DNA of 64,000 nt. Source: Blastococcus tunisiensis. Lineage in GTDB: Bacteria > Actinomycetota > Actinomycetes > Mycobacteriales > Geodermatophilaceae. Numbering within the stretch: position 1 is the stretch's first letter; each line of letters starts with the position of its first letter. The stretch lies in contig NZ_FOND01000011.1 of NCBI RefSeq assembly GCF_900112815.1, positions 1 through 64,000 on the forward strand. Direction: 5' to 3'. The translations under genes were made by a program, and so were the position numbers. The notes beneath the pieces were generated by a model. The model was not told the origin of the DNA. It saw only the letters and a list, made by a program, of their open reading frames with translations, and did no database searches. Shown here piece after piece: positions 56,036-64,000 of the stretch.

Positions 56036-57864
56036 CCGGGTTCGGGGGCCGGCACTCCTCGCCGGAGGGCCCTCTGCCCCGGACGGACGGCTTCGGCTTC
56101 CCGGCCCCGCGGTACGAACCGGCCCGCTACGAGGTGCCCCCGTACGTCACCGGAGGGTTCGAGCCGATCGGGCGGGCCGGCACCGCCGCCCGCCCGGGCC
56201 CCGGCATCCTCGCCCGGCACGACGACGTGACCGGCCCGCTGGCCGAGCCCGACTGGTGGTCCTACCGGTCCAGCGACCACCCCGACCACCCGCTGAACGC
56301 TCGCTCCGGCGACGGCCGGGCGGCCGGGCGCGACGACCTCCCGCCCACGCACCCGTCCGCGCCGCTCCCGCCCCGGCCCCCGGGCGTCTGGGACCGGTTG
56401 CGCCCCCGCCCGGAGACCGACGACGACGAGACCGTCGCGACACCGCTGCTCCCGGGCGGGCCTCTCGACACGCCCGGGCACGGCGGGCAGACTTCCGGAC
56501 CCGTGGGTGCCTCCCGCTCGTCGGACCCCGAGGATGCCGACGACGACATGACGGTCTCGCACGCTCCGCAGACCGGCGAGGGCTCCGACTGGGACGACCA
56601 GACCGGTGGCCTGGAGGTCATCGGTGCCCACGTCGAGGAGGACGCCCCCCGGCGCCGGGGGCGGCGCGGCAGGAGGTCCCAGGAGGGGGCCGGCGACGGC
56701 CCGCCCGCCGGGTCCGACCCGGCCGGAGCCGGGGACGACGCCCTCGTGCACGACCCGGCGTTCGGCGAGGACATCCCGGTCAAGCCCTACGACCCGCGCA
56801 CCGGCCGCGCCCGCCGTCGCCGCAACCCGATCGCGGTCCTCGCGTCGCTGCTCGTGCTCGCCGGCATCGTGGTCGGCATCGTCCTGGGCGGCCAGAAGCT
56901 GATCGAGCTCGTCGACCCGACCGCCAAGGACTACACCGGCCAGGGCACCGGGGAGGTCTCGATCCGGGTGCAGGGCGGCGACACCCTCAGCGACATCGGC
57001 CGGACCCTCACCGAGGCCGACGTGGTGGCCTCCGTCGCCCCGTTCGTCGAGGCGGCAGAGGACAACGCCGCCGCGGTCGGCATCCAGCCCGGCGTCTACA
57101 CGATGCGCCTGCAGATGAGCGGCCAGGCGGCCCTGGACCGGCTGCTCGACCCGGCGTCGCGGATGCTGTCCCGCGTCACGATCCCCGAGGGGCTCACTGT
57201 CGAGCGGACCCTGGCCCGCATAGCCGAGGAGACCGGCCGCCCGGTGGAGGAGTTCCGGGCCGCCGCCGCCGATCCCGCCGCCCTGGGCCTGCCCGCCTAC
57301 GCCAACGGCCAGCTGGAGGGCTTCCTCTTCCCGGCCACCTACGACGTCGAGCCCGACGACGCCCCGGTCGACGTGCTGCGCGGCATGGTGGCGCAGTTCA
57401 ACGAGGTCGCCGGGCGGATCCAGCTCGAGCAGCGGGCGGCGGCCATGGGCCGGACCCCGCTGGAGGTCGTCACCGTGGCCTCGATGATCCAGTCGGAGAC
57501 CAGGCTGGACGAGGAGCGCGCCGACGTGGGGCAGGTCATCTACAACCGCCTCGACCAGGGCATCCCACTGGGGATCGACGCGACCCTCGCCTACGCCCTG
57601 GACAAGAGCGGCAACGACCTGACGGTGACGGACCTGCAGACCGACGGTCCGTACAACACCCGGACCCGGGTGGGCCTGCCGCCCACCCCGATCAGCTCGC
57701 CCGGCGAGGCCAGCCTGGAGGCGGCGCTGGCACCTAGCACGGGCAACCTCCTGTACTACGTGCTGGAGAGCGAGGAAGGGTCGCACTTCTTCACCAGCGA
57801 CTACGCGGAGTTCCAGGCCGCGCGGCAGCGGTGCGCCGACGCCGGTCTCGGCTGCGGTGGCTGA
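56032..57864 (+). CDS. mltG: Endolytic transglycosylase MltG (YceG-like)
   Basis: 610 residues. A long cytoplasmic N-terminus (~265 residues) rich in Pro, Gly, Asp and Arg precedes one transmembrane helix (about residues 268-288, IAVLASLLVLAGIVVGIVLGG). The extracytoplasmic part has a LysM-like region (SIRVQGGDTLSDIGRTL) and the YceG catalytic domain with VASMIQSETRLDEERADVGQVIYNRL (catalytic Glu) and L-P-P-T-P-I-S-S-P-G. It cleaves nascent glycan strands and ends their elongation. GTG 56032. Confidence 0.92.
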   Translation: MTGFGGRHSSPEGPLPRTDGFGFPAPRYEPARYEVPPYVTGGFEPIGRAGTAARPGPGILARHDDVTGPLAEPDWWSYRSSDHPDHPLNARSGDGRAAGRDDLPPTHPSAPLPPRPPGVWDRLRPRPETDDDETVATPLLPGGPLDTPGHGGQTSGPVGASRSSDPEDADDDMTVSHAPQTGEGSDWDDQTGGLEVIGAHVEEDAPRRRGRRGRRSQEGAGDGPPAGSDPAGAGDDALVHDPAFGEDIPVKPYDPRTGRARRRRNPIAVLASLLVLAGIVVGIVLGGQKLIELVDPTAKDYTGQGTGEVSIRVQGGDTLSDIGRTLTEADVVASVAPFVEAAEDNAAAVGIQPGVYTMRLQMSGQAALDRLLDPASRMLSRVTIPEGLTVERTLARIAEETGRPVEEFRAAAADPAALGLPAYANGQLEGFLFPATYDVEPDDAPVDVLRGMVAQFNEVAGRIQLEQRAAAMGRTPLEVVTVASMIQSETRLDEERADVGQVIYNRLDQGIPLGIDATLAYALDKSGNDLTVTDLQTDGPYNTRTRVGLPPTPISSPGEASLEAALAPSTGNLLYYVLESEEGSHFFTSDYAEFQAARQRCADAGLGCGG

Positions 57865-58693
57865 CGGGACGACGTCTCCGGGTGGGCCCCGGCGGGCCGG
57901 CGTGCTCGGCCGGCCGGTGGCCCACTCGCTGTCCCCGGTGCTGCACCGGGCGGCGTACGCGGCGCTGGGGCTCTCCGACTGGACCTACGACGCCCTGGAC
58001 ATCGGGGCCGAGGACCTGCCGGTGCTCCTGGCCGGGCTGGGCGAGGAGTGGCGCGGCTTCTCGGTGACCATGCCGTGCAAGCAGGCGGCCGTGGACGTCG
58101 CCGACGTGGTGGAGCCGCTGCCGCGCCTGCTGCACGCGGCCAACACCCTGGTGCGCGTCCCCGAGGGCTGGCGGGCGGAGAACACCGACGTCACCGGCAT
58201 CGGCATGGCGCTCCAGCTCGCCGGGGTCGACCAGGTCGGCGCGGCGGTGGTCGTCGGCGCCGGAGGGACCGCGGCCGCGGCCGCGGTGGCCCTGGCCTCC
58301 CTGGGGGCCGAGCACGTCGACGTCGTCGTCCGCGAGCCGACGAGGGCCCGCGAGGTGGTGCGGGTCCTCGCCGCGCTCGACGTGCCGGCCACCATCACCC
58401 CGATCTCCCGGGCGACCCTCGACGCCCCCCTGGTGATCAGCACCGTGCCCGTCGACGGCCAGCCGGCGTTGCTCGGTCTGCCCTGGCGCGCGGACCACAC
58501 GCTGCTGGACGTGCTGTACGCGCCCTGGCCCTCGGTGCTCGCCGCGCACGTGGCGGCCCTCGGTGGCACGGTCGCCGGCGGGCTGGACGTGCTGTTCTGG
58601 CAGGCGACGGCCCAGGTGGAGCTGATGACCGGGCTCCCGGCCCCGATCGAGGCCATGCGCACCGCCCTCGACGCGGCGCTCGCCACCCGCTGA
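57857..58693 (+). CDS. aroE: Shikimate dehydrogenase
   Basis: 278 residues. N-terminal substrate domain with VLGRPVAHSLSPVLHRAAYAALGL and V-T-M-P-C-K (Lys), and E-N-T-D-V-T-G (Asp); Rossmann domain GAGGTAAAAAVALASLGAEHVDVVV. It reduces 3-dehydroshikimate. GTG 57857 overlaps the end of mltG by 8 bp. First gene of the shikimate cluster. Confidence 0.93.
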   Translation: MADGTTSPGGPRRAGVLGRPVAHSLSPVLHRAAYAALGLSDWTYDALDIGAEDLPVLLAGLGEEWRGFSVTMPCKQAAVDVADVVEPLPRLLHAANTLVRVPEGWRAENTDVTGIGMALQLAGVDQVGAAVVVGAGGTAAAAAVALASLGAEHVDVVVREPTRAREVVRVLAALDVPATITPISRATLDAPLVISTVPVDGQPALLGLPWRADHTLLDVLYAPWPSVLAAHVAALGGTVAGGLDVLFWQATAQVELMTGLPAPIEAMRTALDAALATR

Positions 58694-58698
58694 CGGCC

Positions 58699-59343
58699 GT
58701 GCTCGTCGGCGCCGCGCTGCTCGTCGCCCTGATCGCCGGGCCACTGCTGGCCCGGGTGGCCGTCCGGCTGGCGAGCGGGGACGCCGCCGCCAGGCCGACG
58801 GCGGCCCGCGTGGCGGTCATGACGGCGGTGCTCGCCGGCCTGCTCGCCGGCAGCGTCGCCCTCCTCGGCCTGCGCCCCGGGACGGCGGCACTGGCCTGGG
58901 CGGCCGGGGCCGCCGTCGTGCTGGGCGCGGTCGACCTGCTCAGCCACCGGCTGCCCGACCGGGTCACCTACCCCGCGGTGGCGGTGTGCGCCGCCGCGTT
59001 CCTGGTCGACGCGCTGGTGCTCGGCACCTGGCCGGCGCTGCTGCGGAGCCTGCTGGTCGCGGTCGTCTCCTTCGCCGTCGGGGTGGGTGCCGCGATGGTC
59101 TCGCCCGACGGGTTCGGGTTCGGTGACGTCAAGCTGCTGGGCCTGCTCGGCCTGGTGCTGGGCTGGTTCGGCTGGGGAGTGCTCCTGACCGGGGTGTTCC
59201 TGGGGCTGCTGACCGGTGCGCTGGTCTCCCTGGTCCTGCTGGCGACCCGGCGGGTGGGGTGGCGGAGCGCGATCCCCTTCGGCCCGCCGCTGCTGACCGG
59301 GGCGGTGCTGGTCCTCGCCCTCGGCGCCGTCTCGCTGACCTGA
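58699..59343 (+). CDS. A24 family prepilin peptidase (short form)
   Basis: 214 residues with six to seven hydrophobic helices. The two catalytic Asp lie in [12 protein letters not shown] and in [14 protein letters not shown] (GxGD motif). The N-terminal methylase domain with its Cys tetrad is missing, as in many actinobacterial forms. It would cleave type IV prepilin leaders; no pilin gene is in the window. It lies between aroE and aroC, as in mycobacteria (Rv2551c). GTG 58699 start. Confidence 0.85.
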   Translation: MLVGAALLVALIAGPLLARVAVRLASGDAAARPTAARVAVMTAVLAGLLAGSVALLGLRPGTAALAWAAGAAVVLGAVDLLSHRLPDRVTYPAVAVCAAAFLVDALVLGTWPALLRSLLVAVVSFAVGVGAAMVSPDGFGFGDVKLLGLLGLVLGWFGWGVLLTGVFLGLLTGALVSLVLLATRRVGWRSAIPFGPPLLTGAVLVLALGAVSLT

Positions 59344-59392
59344 GCGGACGGCGCCGCGAGGGACCCTCCCCGCTGCTGGCAGAATCGCGCTC

Positions 59393-60571
59393 ATGTTGCG
59401 CTGGTTGACCGCAGGGGAATCGCACGGTCAGCAGCTCACCGCGATCCTGGAGGGGCTGCCCGCCGGTGTGCGGGTGCAGTCCTCCGACATCGACCTGCAG
59501 CTCGCCCGCCGGCGGCTCGGGCACGGCCGCGGCGCCCGGATGTCCTTCGAGCAGGACGAGGTCACCCTCACCGGCGGCGTCCGGCACGGGCGCACCCAGG
59601 GCGGGCCGATCGCCGTCCAGGTGGGCAACACGGAGTGGCCGAAGTGGTCCACGGTGATGTCGGCCGACCCGGTCGACCCCGAGGTGCTGGCCGGGCAGGC
59701 GCGCAACGCGCCCCTCACCCGGCCGCGCCCCGGCCACGCCGACCTCGCCGGCATGCAGAAGTACGGCTTCGACGACGCCCGCCCGGTGCTCGAGCGGGCC
59801 AGCGCGCGGGAGACGGCGGCCCGGGTGGCGCTCGGCGCCATCGCCCAGGCCTTCCTGCGCCAGGTGCTCGACGTCGAGGTGGTCAGCCACGTCGTCGCGA
59901 TCGGGCCGGTCGTCGTGCCCGAGGGCGTGCTCCCCGGCCCGCAGGACAACGCGCGCATCGACGAGGACCCGGTCCGCTGCGCCGACCCGGCGACCAGTGC
60001 GGCGATGATCGCCGAGATCGACGACGTCCGGAAGAACGGCGACACCCTCGGCGGGGTGATCGAGGTGGTCGTGCACGGCCTGCCCCCGGGCCTGGGCAGC
60101 CACGTGCACTGGGACCGCCGGCTGGACTCGCGGCTGGCCGGTGCGCTCATGGGCGTCCAGTCGGTCAAGGCGGTCGAGGTGGGCGACGGGCTGGAGACCT
60201 CGCGCCGCCGGGGCTCGGTGGCCCACGACGAGATCGACTACGCCGAGGGCCGGGTGCGGCGGCGCACCGACCGGGCCGGCGGCATCGAGGGCGGCATGAC
60301 CAACGGCGAGGTGCTCCGCGTCCGGGCGGCGATGAAGCCGATCTCGACCGTCCCGCGGGCCCTGGCGACGGTCGACACGGGGACGCTGGAGCCCGCTGTG
60401 GCGATCAACCAGCGCAGCGACGCCTGCGCGGTGCCCCGCGGCAGCGTCGTCATGGAGGCCATGGTGGCCCTCGTGCTCGCCGACGCGGTCCTGGAGAAGT
60501 TCGGTGGCGACTCGGTGCCCGAGACCCGCCGGAACGCGCAGGCCTACCTCGACGCCCTGCCGGTCCGATGA
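59393..60571 (+). CDS. aroC: Chorismate synthase
   Basis: 392 residues. It converts 5-enolpyruvylshikimate 3-phosphate to chorismate with reduced FMN. Signature segments: [88 protein letters not shown] and [13 protein letters not shown] 59393; a possible -10 (CAGAAT) ends 7 nt before it. ATGA overlap with aroK. Confidence 0.96.
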   Translation: MLRWLTAGESHGQQLTAILEGLPAGVRVQSSDIDLQLARRRLGHGRGARMSFEQDEVTLTGGVRHGRTQGGPIAVQVGNTEWPKWSTVMSADPVDPEVLAGQARNAPLTRPRPGHADLAGMQKYGFDDARPVLERASARETAARVALGAIAQAFLRQVLDVEVVSHVVAIGPVVVPEGVLPGPQDNARIDEDPVRCADPATSAAMIAEIDDVRKNGDTLGGVIEVVVHGLPPGLGSHVHWDRRLDSRLAGALMGVQSVKAVEVGDGLETSRRRGSVAHDEIDYAEGRVRRRTDRAGGIEGGMTNGEVLRVRAAMKPISTVPRALATVDTGTLEPAVAINQRSDACAVPRGSVVMEAMVALVLADAVLEKFGGDSVPETRRNAQAYLDALPVR

Positions 60572-61104
60572 GCACGCCCCTGCTCGTGCTGGTCGGTCCG
60601 CCGGCGTCGGGGAAGACGACGGTCGGGATCGCGCTGGCCGACGCCCTGGGTGCCGGCTTCCGCGACACCGACCGCGACGTCGAGACCGCCACCGGCGTCT
60701 CCGTCGCCGACCTGTTCGTCGCCGAGGGGGAGCCGCACTTCCGGGCGCTGGAGGAGCAGGCGGTCGCGGACGCGATGGCCGGGCACGACGGTGTCCTCGC
60801 CCTGGGTGGCGGGGCGGTGACCAGTGCCGCGACGCGCGAGCTGCTGGTGGGGTACGGCCGCGCCGGCGGCGTGGTGGTGTGGCTGGACGTCGACCTGGCC
60901 TCGGCGGCCAAGCGCGTGGGCCTGTCCCGGGATCGCCCGATCCTGGGCATCAACCCGCGGCAGATGCTGCGCCACATGCTCGAGACGCGCGCGCCGCTCT
61001 ACGGCGAGGTCGCGACGCTGACCGTGCCGACCGGCGGCCGTCCGCCCGAGGACGTCGTCGCCGAGGTCCTGGCGGCCCTGCCGACGGCGAGGACCGGCCG
61101 ATGA
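60568..61104 (+). CDS. aroK: Shikimate kinase
   Basis: 178 residues. P-loop [11 protein letters not shown] (the usual Gly-Ala is replaced by Ala-Ser), shikimate-binding [11 protein letters not shown], and the lid/LALGGGAVT and R-P-I-L motifs. It phosphorylates shikimate. It overlaps aroC and aroB (ATGA in each case). Confidence 0.95.
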   Translation: MSTPLLVLVGPPASGKTTVGIALADALGAGFRDTDRDVETATGVSVADLFVAEGEPHFRALEEQAVADAMAGHDGVLALGGGAVTSAATRELLVGYGRAGGVVVWLDVDLASAAKRVGLSRDRPILGINPRQMLRHMLETRAPLYGEVATLTVPTGGRPPEDVVAEVLAALPTARTGR

Positions 61105-62240
61105 GCGGACAGGGGCGTGAGCATCGCAGCGAGGAACGAGCGAGGAGCGGAGCGTCCCGCGGGAGCGGACGACAGTCCCAGCGGCGGGTTCCGGTCGCGG
61201 GGGACCGGCCCTACGAGGTGGTGATCGGGCCGGGGGCGCAGGCCGAGTTGGGGCTCGTGCTCGCCGGCACCGCCAGGGCCGCGGTCGTGCACGCGCCGCC
61301 GCTGGCGGCGATGGCCGGTGCCGCGGTGGAGACGCTGCAGAGCGCGGGTGTGGCGGCCGAGGCGGTGGTCGTCCCCGACGGCGAGGCGGCCAAGACCGCC
61401 GCTGTCGCCGCCGGGCTGTGGGAGGAGTTCGGCCGGCTCGGCCTGACCCGCTCCGACGCGGTCGTCGGCATCGGCGGGGGAGCGGTGACCGACCTGGCCG
61501 GCTTCGTGGCGGCCACCTGGACGCGAGGTGTCCGGGTGGTGCAGCTGCCCACCAGCCTGCTCGGGATGGTCGACGCCGCCGTGGGTGGCAAGACGGGCAT
61601 CAACACGGCGGCCGGCAAGAACCTGGTCGGCTCGTTCCACCCCCCGGCCGCCGTCCTGGCCGACACCGACTCGCTCGCCGGACTGCCGGAGGCGGAGTTC
61701 CGGTCGGGCCTGGCGGAGGTCGTGAAGTGCGGCTTCATCGCCGACGGCGTGATCCTGGACCTGCTCGACGCCGACCCGACCGGCCGCCGGGACACCGCCG
61801 AGCTGATCGAGCGGGCGGTGCGGGTCAAGGCCGACGCGGTGGGGGAGGACCTCTACGACACCGGCCGCCGCGAGTTCCTCAACTACGGGCACACGCTGGC
61901 GCACGCGATCGAGCGGGTCGAGGACTTCGGCTGGCGGCACGGCGAGGCGGTCGCCGTCGGCCTGGTCTTCGCCGCCGAGCTCGCCGGGCAGGCCGGCCTG
62001 CTCGCCCGCGGCGACGTCGACCGCCACCGCGCGCTCGTCGACCGGATGGGCCTGCCCACCCGGTACGCCGGCCACTGGGCCACGCTGCAGTCGGTGATGC
62101 GGGTGGACAAGAAGGCCCGCGGCGCCACCCTGCGCTTCGTCGTCCTCGACGGCCTCGGCAATCCCACGATCCTGACCGATCCCGACCAGGCCTGGCTCGA
62201 CGCCGCCTGGGCCGCCGTCTCTGCCGAAGGAACCCCATGA
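61101..62240 (+). CDS. aroB: 3-dehydroquinate synthase
   Basis: 379 residues. Zinc- and NAD-dependent. NAD site [23 protein letters not shown] in AVGGKTGIN; zinc ligands in E-V-V-K-C-G and [18 protein letters not shown]. The first ~30 residues ([17 protein letters not shown] in part) are low-complexity Arg/Ser/Glu, coded by a repeat-like stretch. It is the second enzyme of the shikimate pathway. ATG overlaps the aroK stop. Confidence 0.95.
   Translation: MSGQGREHRSEERARSGASRGSGRQSQRRVPVAGDRPYEVVIGPGAQAELGLVLAGTARAAVVHAPPLAAMAGAAVETLQSAGVAAEAVVVPDGEAAKTAAVAAGLWEEFGRLGLTRSDAVVGIGGGAVTDLAGFVAATWTRGVRVVQLPTSLLGMVDAAVGGKTGINTAAGKNLVGSFHPPAAVLADTDSLAGLPEAEFRSGLAEVVKCGFIADGVILDLLDADPTGRRDTAELIERAVRVKADAVGEDLYDTGRREFLNYGHTLAHAIERVEDFGWRHGEAVAVGLVFAAELAGQAGLLARGDVDRHRALVDRMGLPTRYAGHWATLQSVMRVDKKARGATLRFVVLDGLGNPTILTDPDQAWLDAAWAAVSAEGTP
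61112..61178. repeat. Repeat-like GA/GC-rich insertion in the aroB 5' end
   Basis: Purine-rich sequence with several GCGAGGA / GAGCGGAGCG units, different from flanking code in composition and coding the low-complexity N-terminus of AroB. It resembles small intergenic repeats of actinobacteria. Confidence 0.35.
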
Positions 62241-62671
62241 CCATCCAGGTGCTCAACGGCCCGAACCTCGGCCGGCTCGGGCTGCGTGAGCCGCAGAAGT
62301 ACGGCACGACGACCTACGCCGAGCTCGTCGAGCTGGTGGAGGCCACCGGCCGGGAGATGGGCGTGGAGGTGCGGGTCCGTCAGACCGACGACGAGGGCGA
62401 GATGCTGCGCTGGGTGCACGCCGCCTCCGACGCCGGCGACCCGGTGCTGATCAACCCCGGCGGCTGGTCGCACACCTCCGTGGCGCTGCGCGACGCCCTC
62501 GCCGGGCTGAACGCCCCCCTGGTGGAGGTGCACCTCACCAACATCCACGCCCGCGAGGAGTTCCGGCACCACTCCTACGTCTCCGGGGTGGCCGACGGCG
62601 TGATCGCCGGGCTCGGGGTCAGCGGCTACATCCTGGCGCTGGGCTGGCTGGCGCAGCAGGGCGTGCGTTGA
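62237..62671 (+). CDS. aroQ: Type II 3-dehydroquinate dehydratase
   Basis: 144 residues. Conserved [19 protein letters not shown] with the catalytic Tyr, [18 protein letters not shown], and [20 protein letters not shown] (His, Arg). It dehydrates 3-dehydroquinate to 3-dehydroshikimate. ATG 62237 in the aroB stop, preceded by GAAGGA. The stop overlaps the next start (TTGA). Confidence 0.95.
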   Translation: MTIQVLNGPNLGRLGLREPQKYGTTTYAELVELVEATGREMGVEVRVRQTDDEGEMLRWVHAASDAGDPVLINPGGWSHTSVALRDALAGLNAPLVEVHLTNIHAREEFRHHSYVSGVADGVIAGLGVSGYILALGWLAQQGVR

Positions 62672-63768
62672 GGACGGCGGACCGCCGCGACGCGCTGCGG
62701 CGGACGGCGGCCGAGCGCGGGCTCGACGCCGTCCTGGTCACCAACCTGCTGAATGTGCGGTACCTGACCGGGTTCACCGGGTCCAACGGCGTGCTGCTGG
62801 TTTCGACTTCCGGCGCCGACCTGTTCGGCACCGACGGGCGGTACACCACCCAGGCCGCGGCCCAGGTGCCCGGCGTGGAGGTGCTCGTCGACCGCGGCAC
62901 CGTGGCCGCGGTCGCCCGCGAGGCGGTGCGCCGTGGCCTCGGCCGCCTCGGCTACGAGTCCCACCACCTCACCGTCGACGGGCTGGCGCACCTGGAGAAG
63001 GTGCTCGCCGATGCGGCCGCCGGGGGCACCCTGCCGGAGCTGGCCTCGGTCCGCCGGGCCGTGGAGGCGCAGCGCGCGATCAAGGACGACGACGAGATCG
63101 AGGCCCTCCGCCGCGCGTGCGCGGTGGCCGACCAGGCGCTGGCCGAGCTCGCCGCCGAGGGGGCACTGCGGCCCGGCCGCACGGAGCTGGAGGTCGGGCG
63201 CGAGCTCGACGCCCGGATGCTGCGCCTGGGCGCGGAGGCGCCGTCGTTCGAGACGATCGTGGCCGCCGGCGCCAACTCCGCGATCCCGCACCATCGGCCC
63301 GACGCCACCGTGCTGCGGGACGGGGACTTCCTCAAGCTGGACTTCGGCGCCACCGTCGACGGCTACCACTCCGACATGACCCGCACCGTCGTGCTCGGGC
63401 ACGCCGCCGACTGGCAGCGGGAGGTCTACGCGCTCGTCGCCGCCTCCCAGGCTGCCGGCCGGGCGGCCCTGGCGGTCGGGGCGGACGTCGTCGCCGTGGA
63501 CGCCGCCGCCCGGGACGTCATCGTCGACGCGGGCCACGGCGAGCACTTCTCCCACGGGCTGGGGCACGGGGTCGGGCTGGAGATCCACGAGGCGCCGGGC
63601 ATCGGTCCGCTCGGCGCGGGTACCCTGGCCGCCGGCATGGCCGTCACCGTGGAGCCGGGCGTCTACCTGCCCGGCCACGGCGGTGTCCGGATCGAGGACA
63701 CCCTGGTCGTCACGGACGACGCGCCCGAACTGTTGACCCTCACGAGCAAGGAACTGCTGGTTCTCTGA
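62668..63768 (+). CDS. pepQ: Xaa-Pro aminopeptidase (PepQ-like M24 peptidase)
   Basis: 366 residues. Creatinase-like N-terminal domain ([18 protein letters not shown]) and a pita-bread catalytic domain with metal ligands in [19 protein letters not shown] (two Asp), [16 protein letters not shown] (His), [24 protein letters not shown] (two Glu). It removes N-terminal residues before proline. TTG 62668 overlaps the aroQ stop; this unusual start is the only one near the conserved N-terminus. It is followed by efp, as in mycobacteria. Confidence 0.92.
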   Translation: MRTADRRDALRRTAAERGLDAVLVTNLLNVRYLTGFTGSNGVLLVSTSGADLFGTDGRYTTQAAAQVPGVEVLVDRGTVAAVAREAVRRGLGRLGYESHHLTVDGLAHLEKVLADAAAGGTLPELASVRRAVEAQRAIKDDDEIEALRRACAVADQALAELAAEGALRPGRTELEVGRELDARMLRLGAEAPSFETIVAAGANSAIPHHRPDATVLRDGDFLKLDFGATVDGYHSDMTRTVVLGHAADWQREVYALVAASQAAGRAALAVGADVVAVDAAARDVIVDAGHGEHFSHGLGHGVGLEIHEAPGIGPLGAGTLAAGMAVTVEPGVYLPGHGGVRIEDTLVVTDDAPELLTLTSKELLVL

Positions 63769-64000
63769 TGGCTACCACCAACGACCTGAAGAACGGCATC
63801 GTCCTCAACCTGGACGGCCAGCTCTGGACGGTGACCGACTTCCAGCACGTCAAGCCGGGCAAGGGTGGCGCGTTCGTCCGCACCACGCTGAAGAACGTGC
63901 TGTCGGGCAAGGTCGTCGACAAGACGTTCAACGCCGGCACCAAGGTGGAGACCGCCAACGTCGACAAGCGGTCGATGACCTACCTGTACAAGGACGGCAC
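63768..64000 (+). CDS. efp: Elongation factor P, 5' part
   Basis: The frame is open to the window's right edge (77 codons). It begins [18 protein letters not shown] and has the loop [17 protein letters not shown] with the conserved Lys at about residue 32; KOW-like domain I is complete and domain II begins. EF-P rescues ribosomes stalled at polyproline. ATG 63768 overlaps the pepQ stop (TGATG). Confidence 0.95.
   Translation, partial: MATTNDLKNGIVLNLDGQLWTVTDFQHVKPGKGGAFVRTTLKNVLSGKVVDKTFNAGTKVETANVDKRSMTYLYKDG

Overview
The window is a continuous stretch of very GC-rich actinobacterial chromosome with strong G/C preference at codon third positions. It has long chains of stop/start-overlapping genes and many GTG starts. 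An SsgA-type cell-division protein, phosphatidylinositol mannoside (PIM) lipid genes, DUF222/HNH and DUF559-type nucleases, and gene order all point to Actinomycetia. I infer Geodermatophilaceae or a close relative (Blastococcus/Geodermatophilus/Modestobacter type), from general resemblance only. From about 21.7 kb to the right end, gene order follows the Mycobacterium tuberculosis Rv2614c-to-Rv2534c interval with local losses and insertions. No phage, CRISPR array, rRNA or intact insertion sequence was seen.

Left part (1-20 kb): the 3' end of a DUF222/HNH gene; a leftward branched-chain amino acid ABC transporter operon (livH-livM-livG-livF) without a binding-protein gene and with an unusual exported domain on LivH; a GNAT acetyltransferase and a thioesterase; polA; an AI-2E-family permease; a methyltransferase; rpsA; an uncharacterised 91-residue protein; coaE; a tRNA Gly-Cys-Val cluster; an SsgA-like gene divergent from an ECF sigma/anti-sigma pair; a PGPGW membrane protein; tRNA-Val(CAC); a zinc-ribbon protein behind an 8-codon leader ORF; and a multicopper oxidase with a cupredoxin-like lipoprotein.

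Middle (20-41 kb): MOSC and CapA proteins; thrS-HIT-pgsA-patA-pimA (tRNA charging plus PIM synthesis); a LemA-like protein; pdxS, an acyltransferase-like membrane protein, pdxT and yebC in one overlapping chain; an L,D-transpeptidase; ruvC-ruvA-ruvB; yajC-secD-secF-apt; and a bifunctional (p)ppGpp enzyme.

Right part (41-64 kb): a membrane cyclophilin, metallo-hydrolase, hisS, aldo/keto reductase, aspS, a class V aminotransferase, a DUF559/AbiEi-like gene, a second aldo/keto reductase, rarA, two small membrane-associated proteins, alaS-ruvX-mltG, and a shikimate cluster aroE-prepilin peptidase-aroC-aroK-aroB-aroQ followed by pepQ and the start of efp.

Three things stand out. (1) Four copies of a 59-bp near-palindromic repeat lie just behind gene 3' ends between 41.3 and 49.5 kb; one supplies a stop codon. 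(2) Many starts are placed 6-8 nt after a TAnnnT -10 hexamer, suggesting leaderless mRNAs, in one case starting an 8-codon upstream ORF. (3) There are several lineage-type protein additions: an extracytoplasmic domain on LivH, a doubled DLS motif in the RuvX tail, an acidic SecD insert, and short in-frame repeat-like insertions around mltG and aroB.
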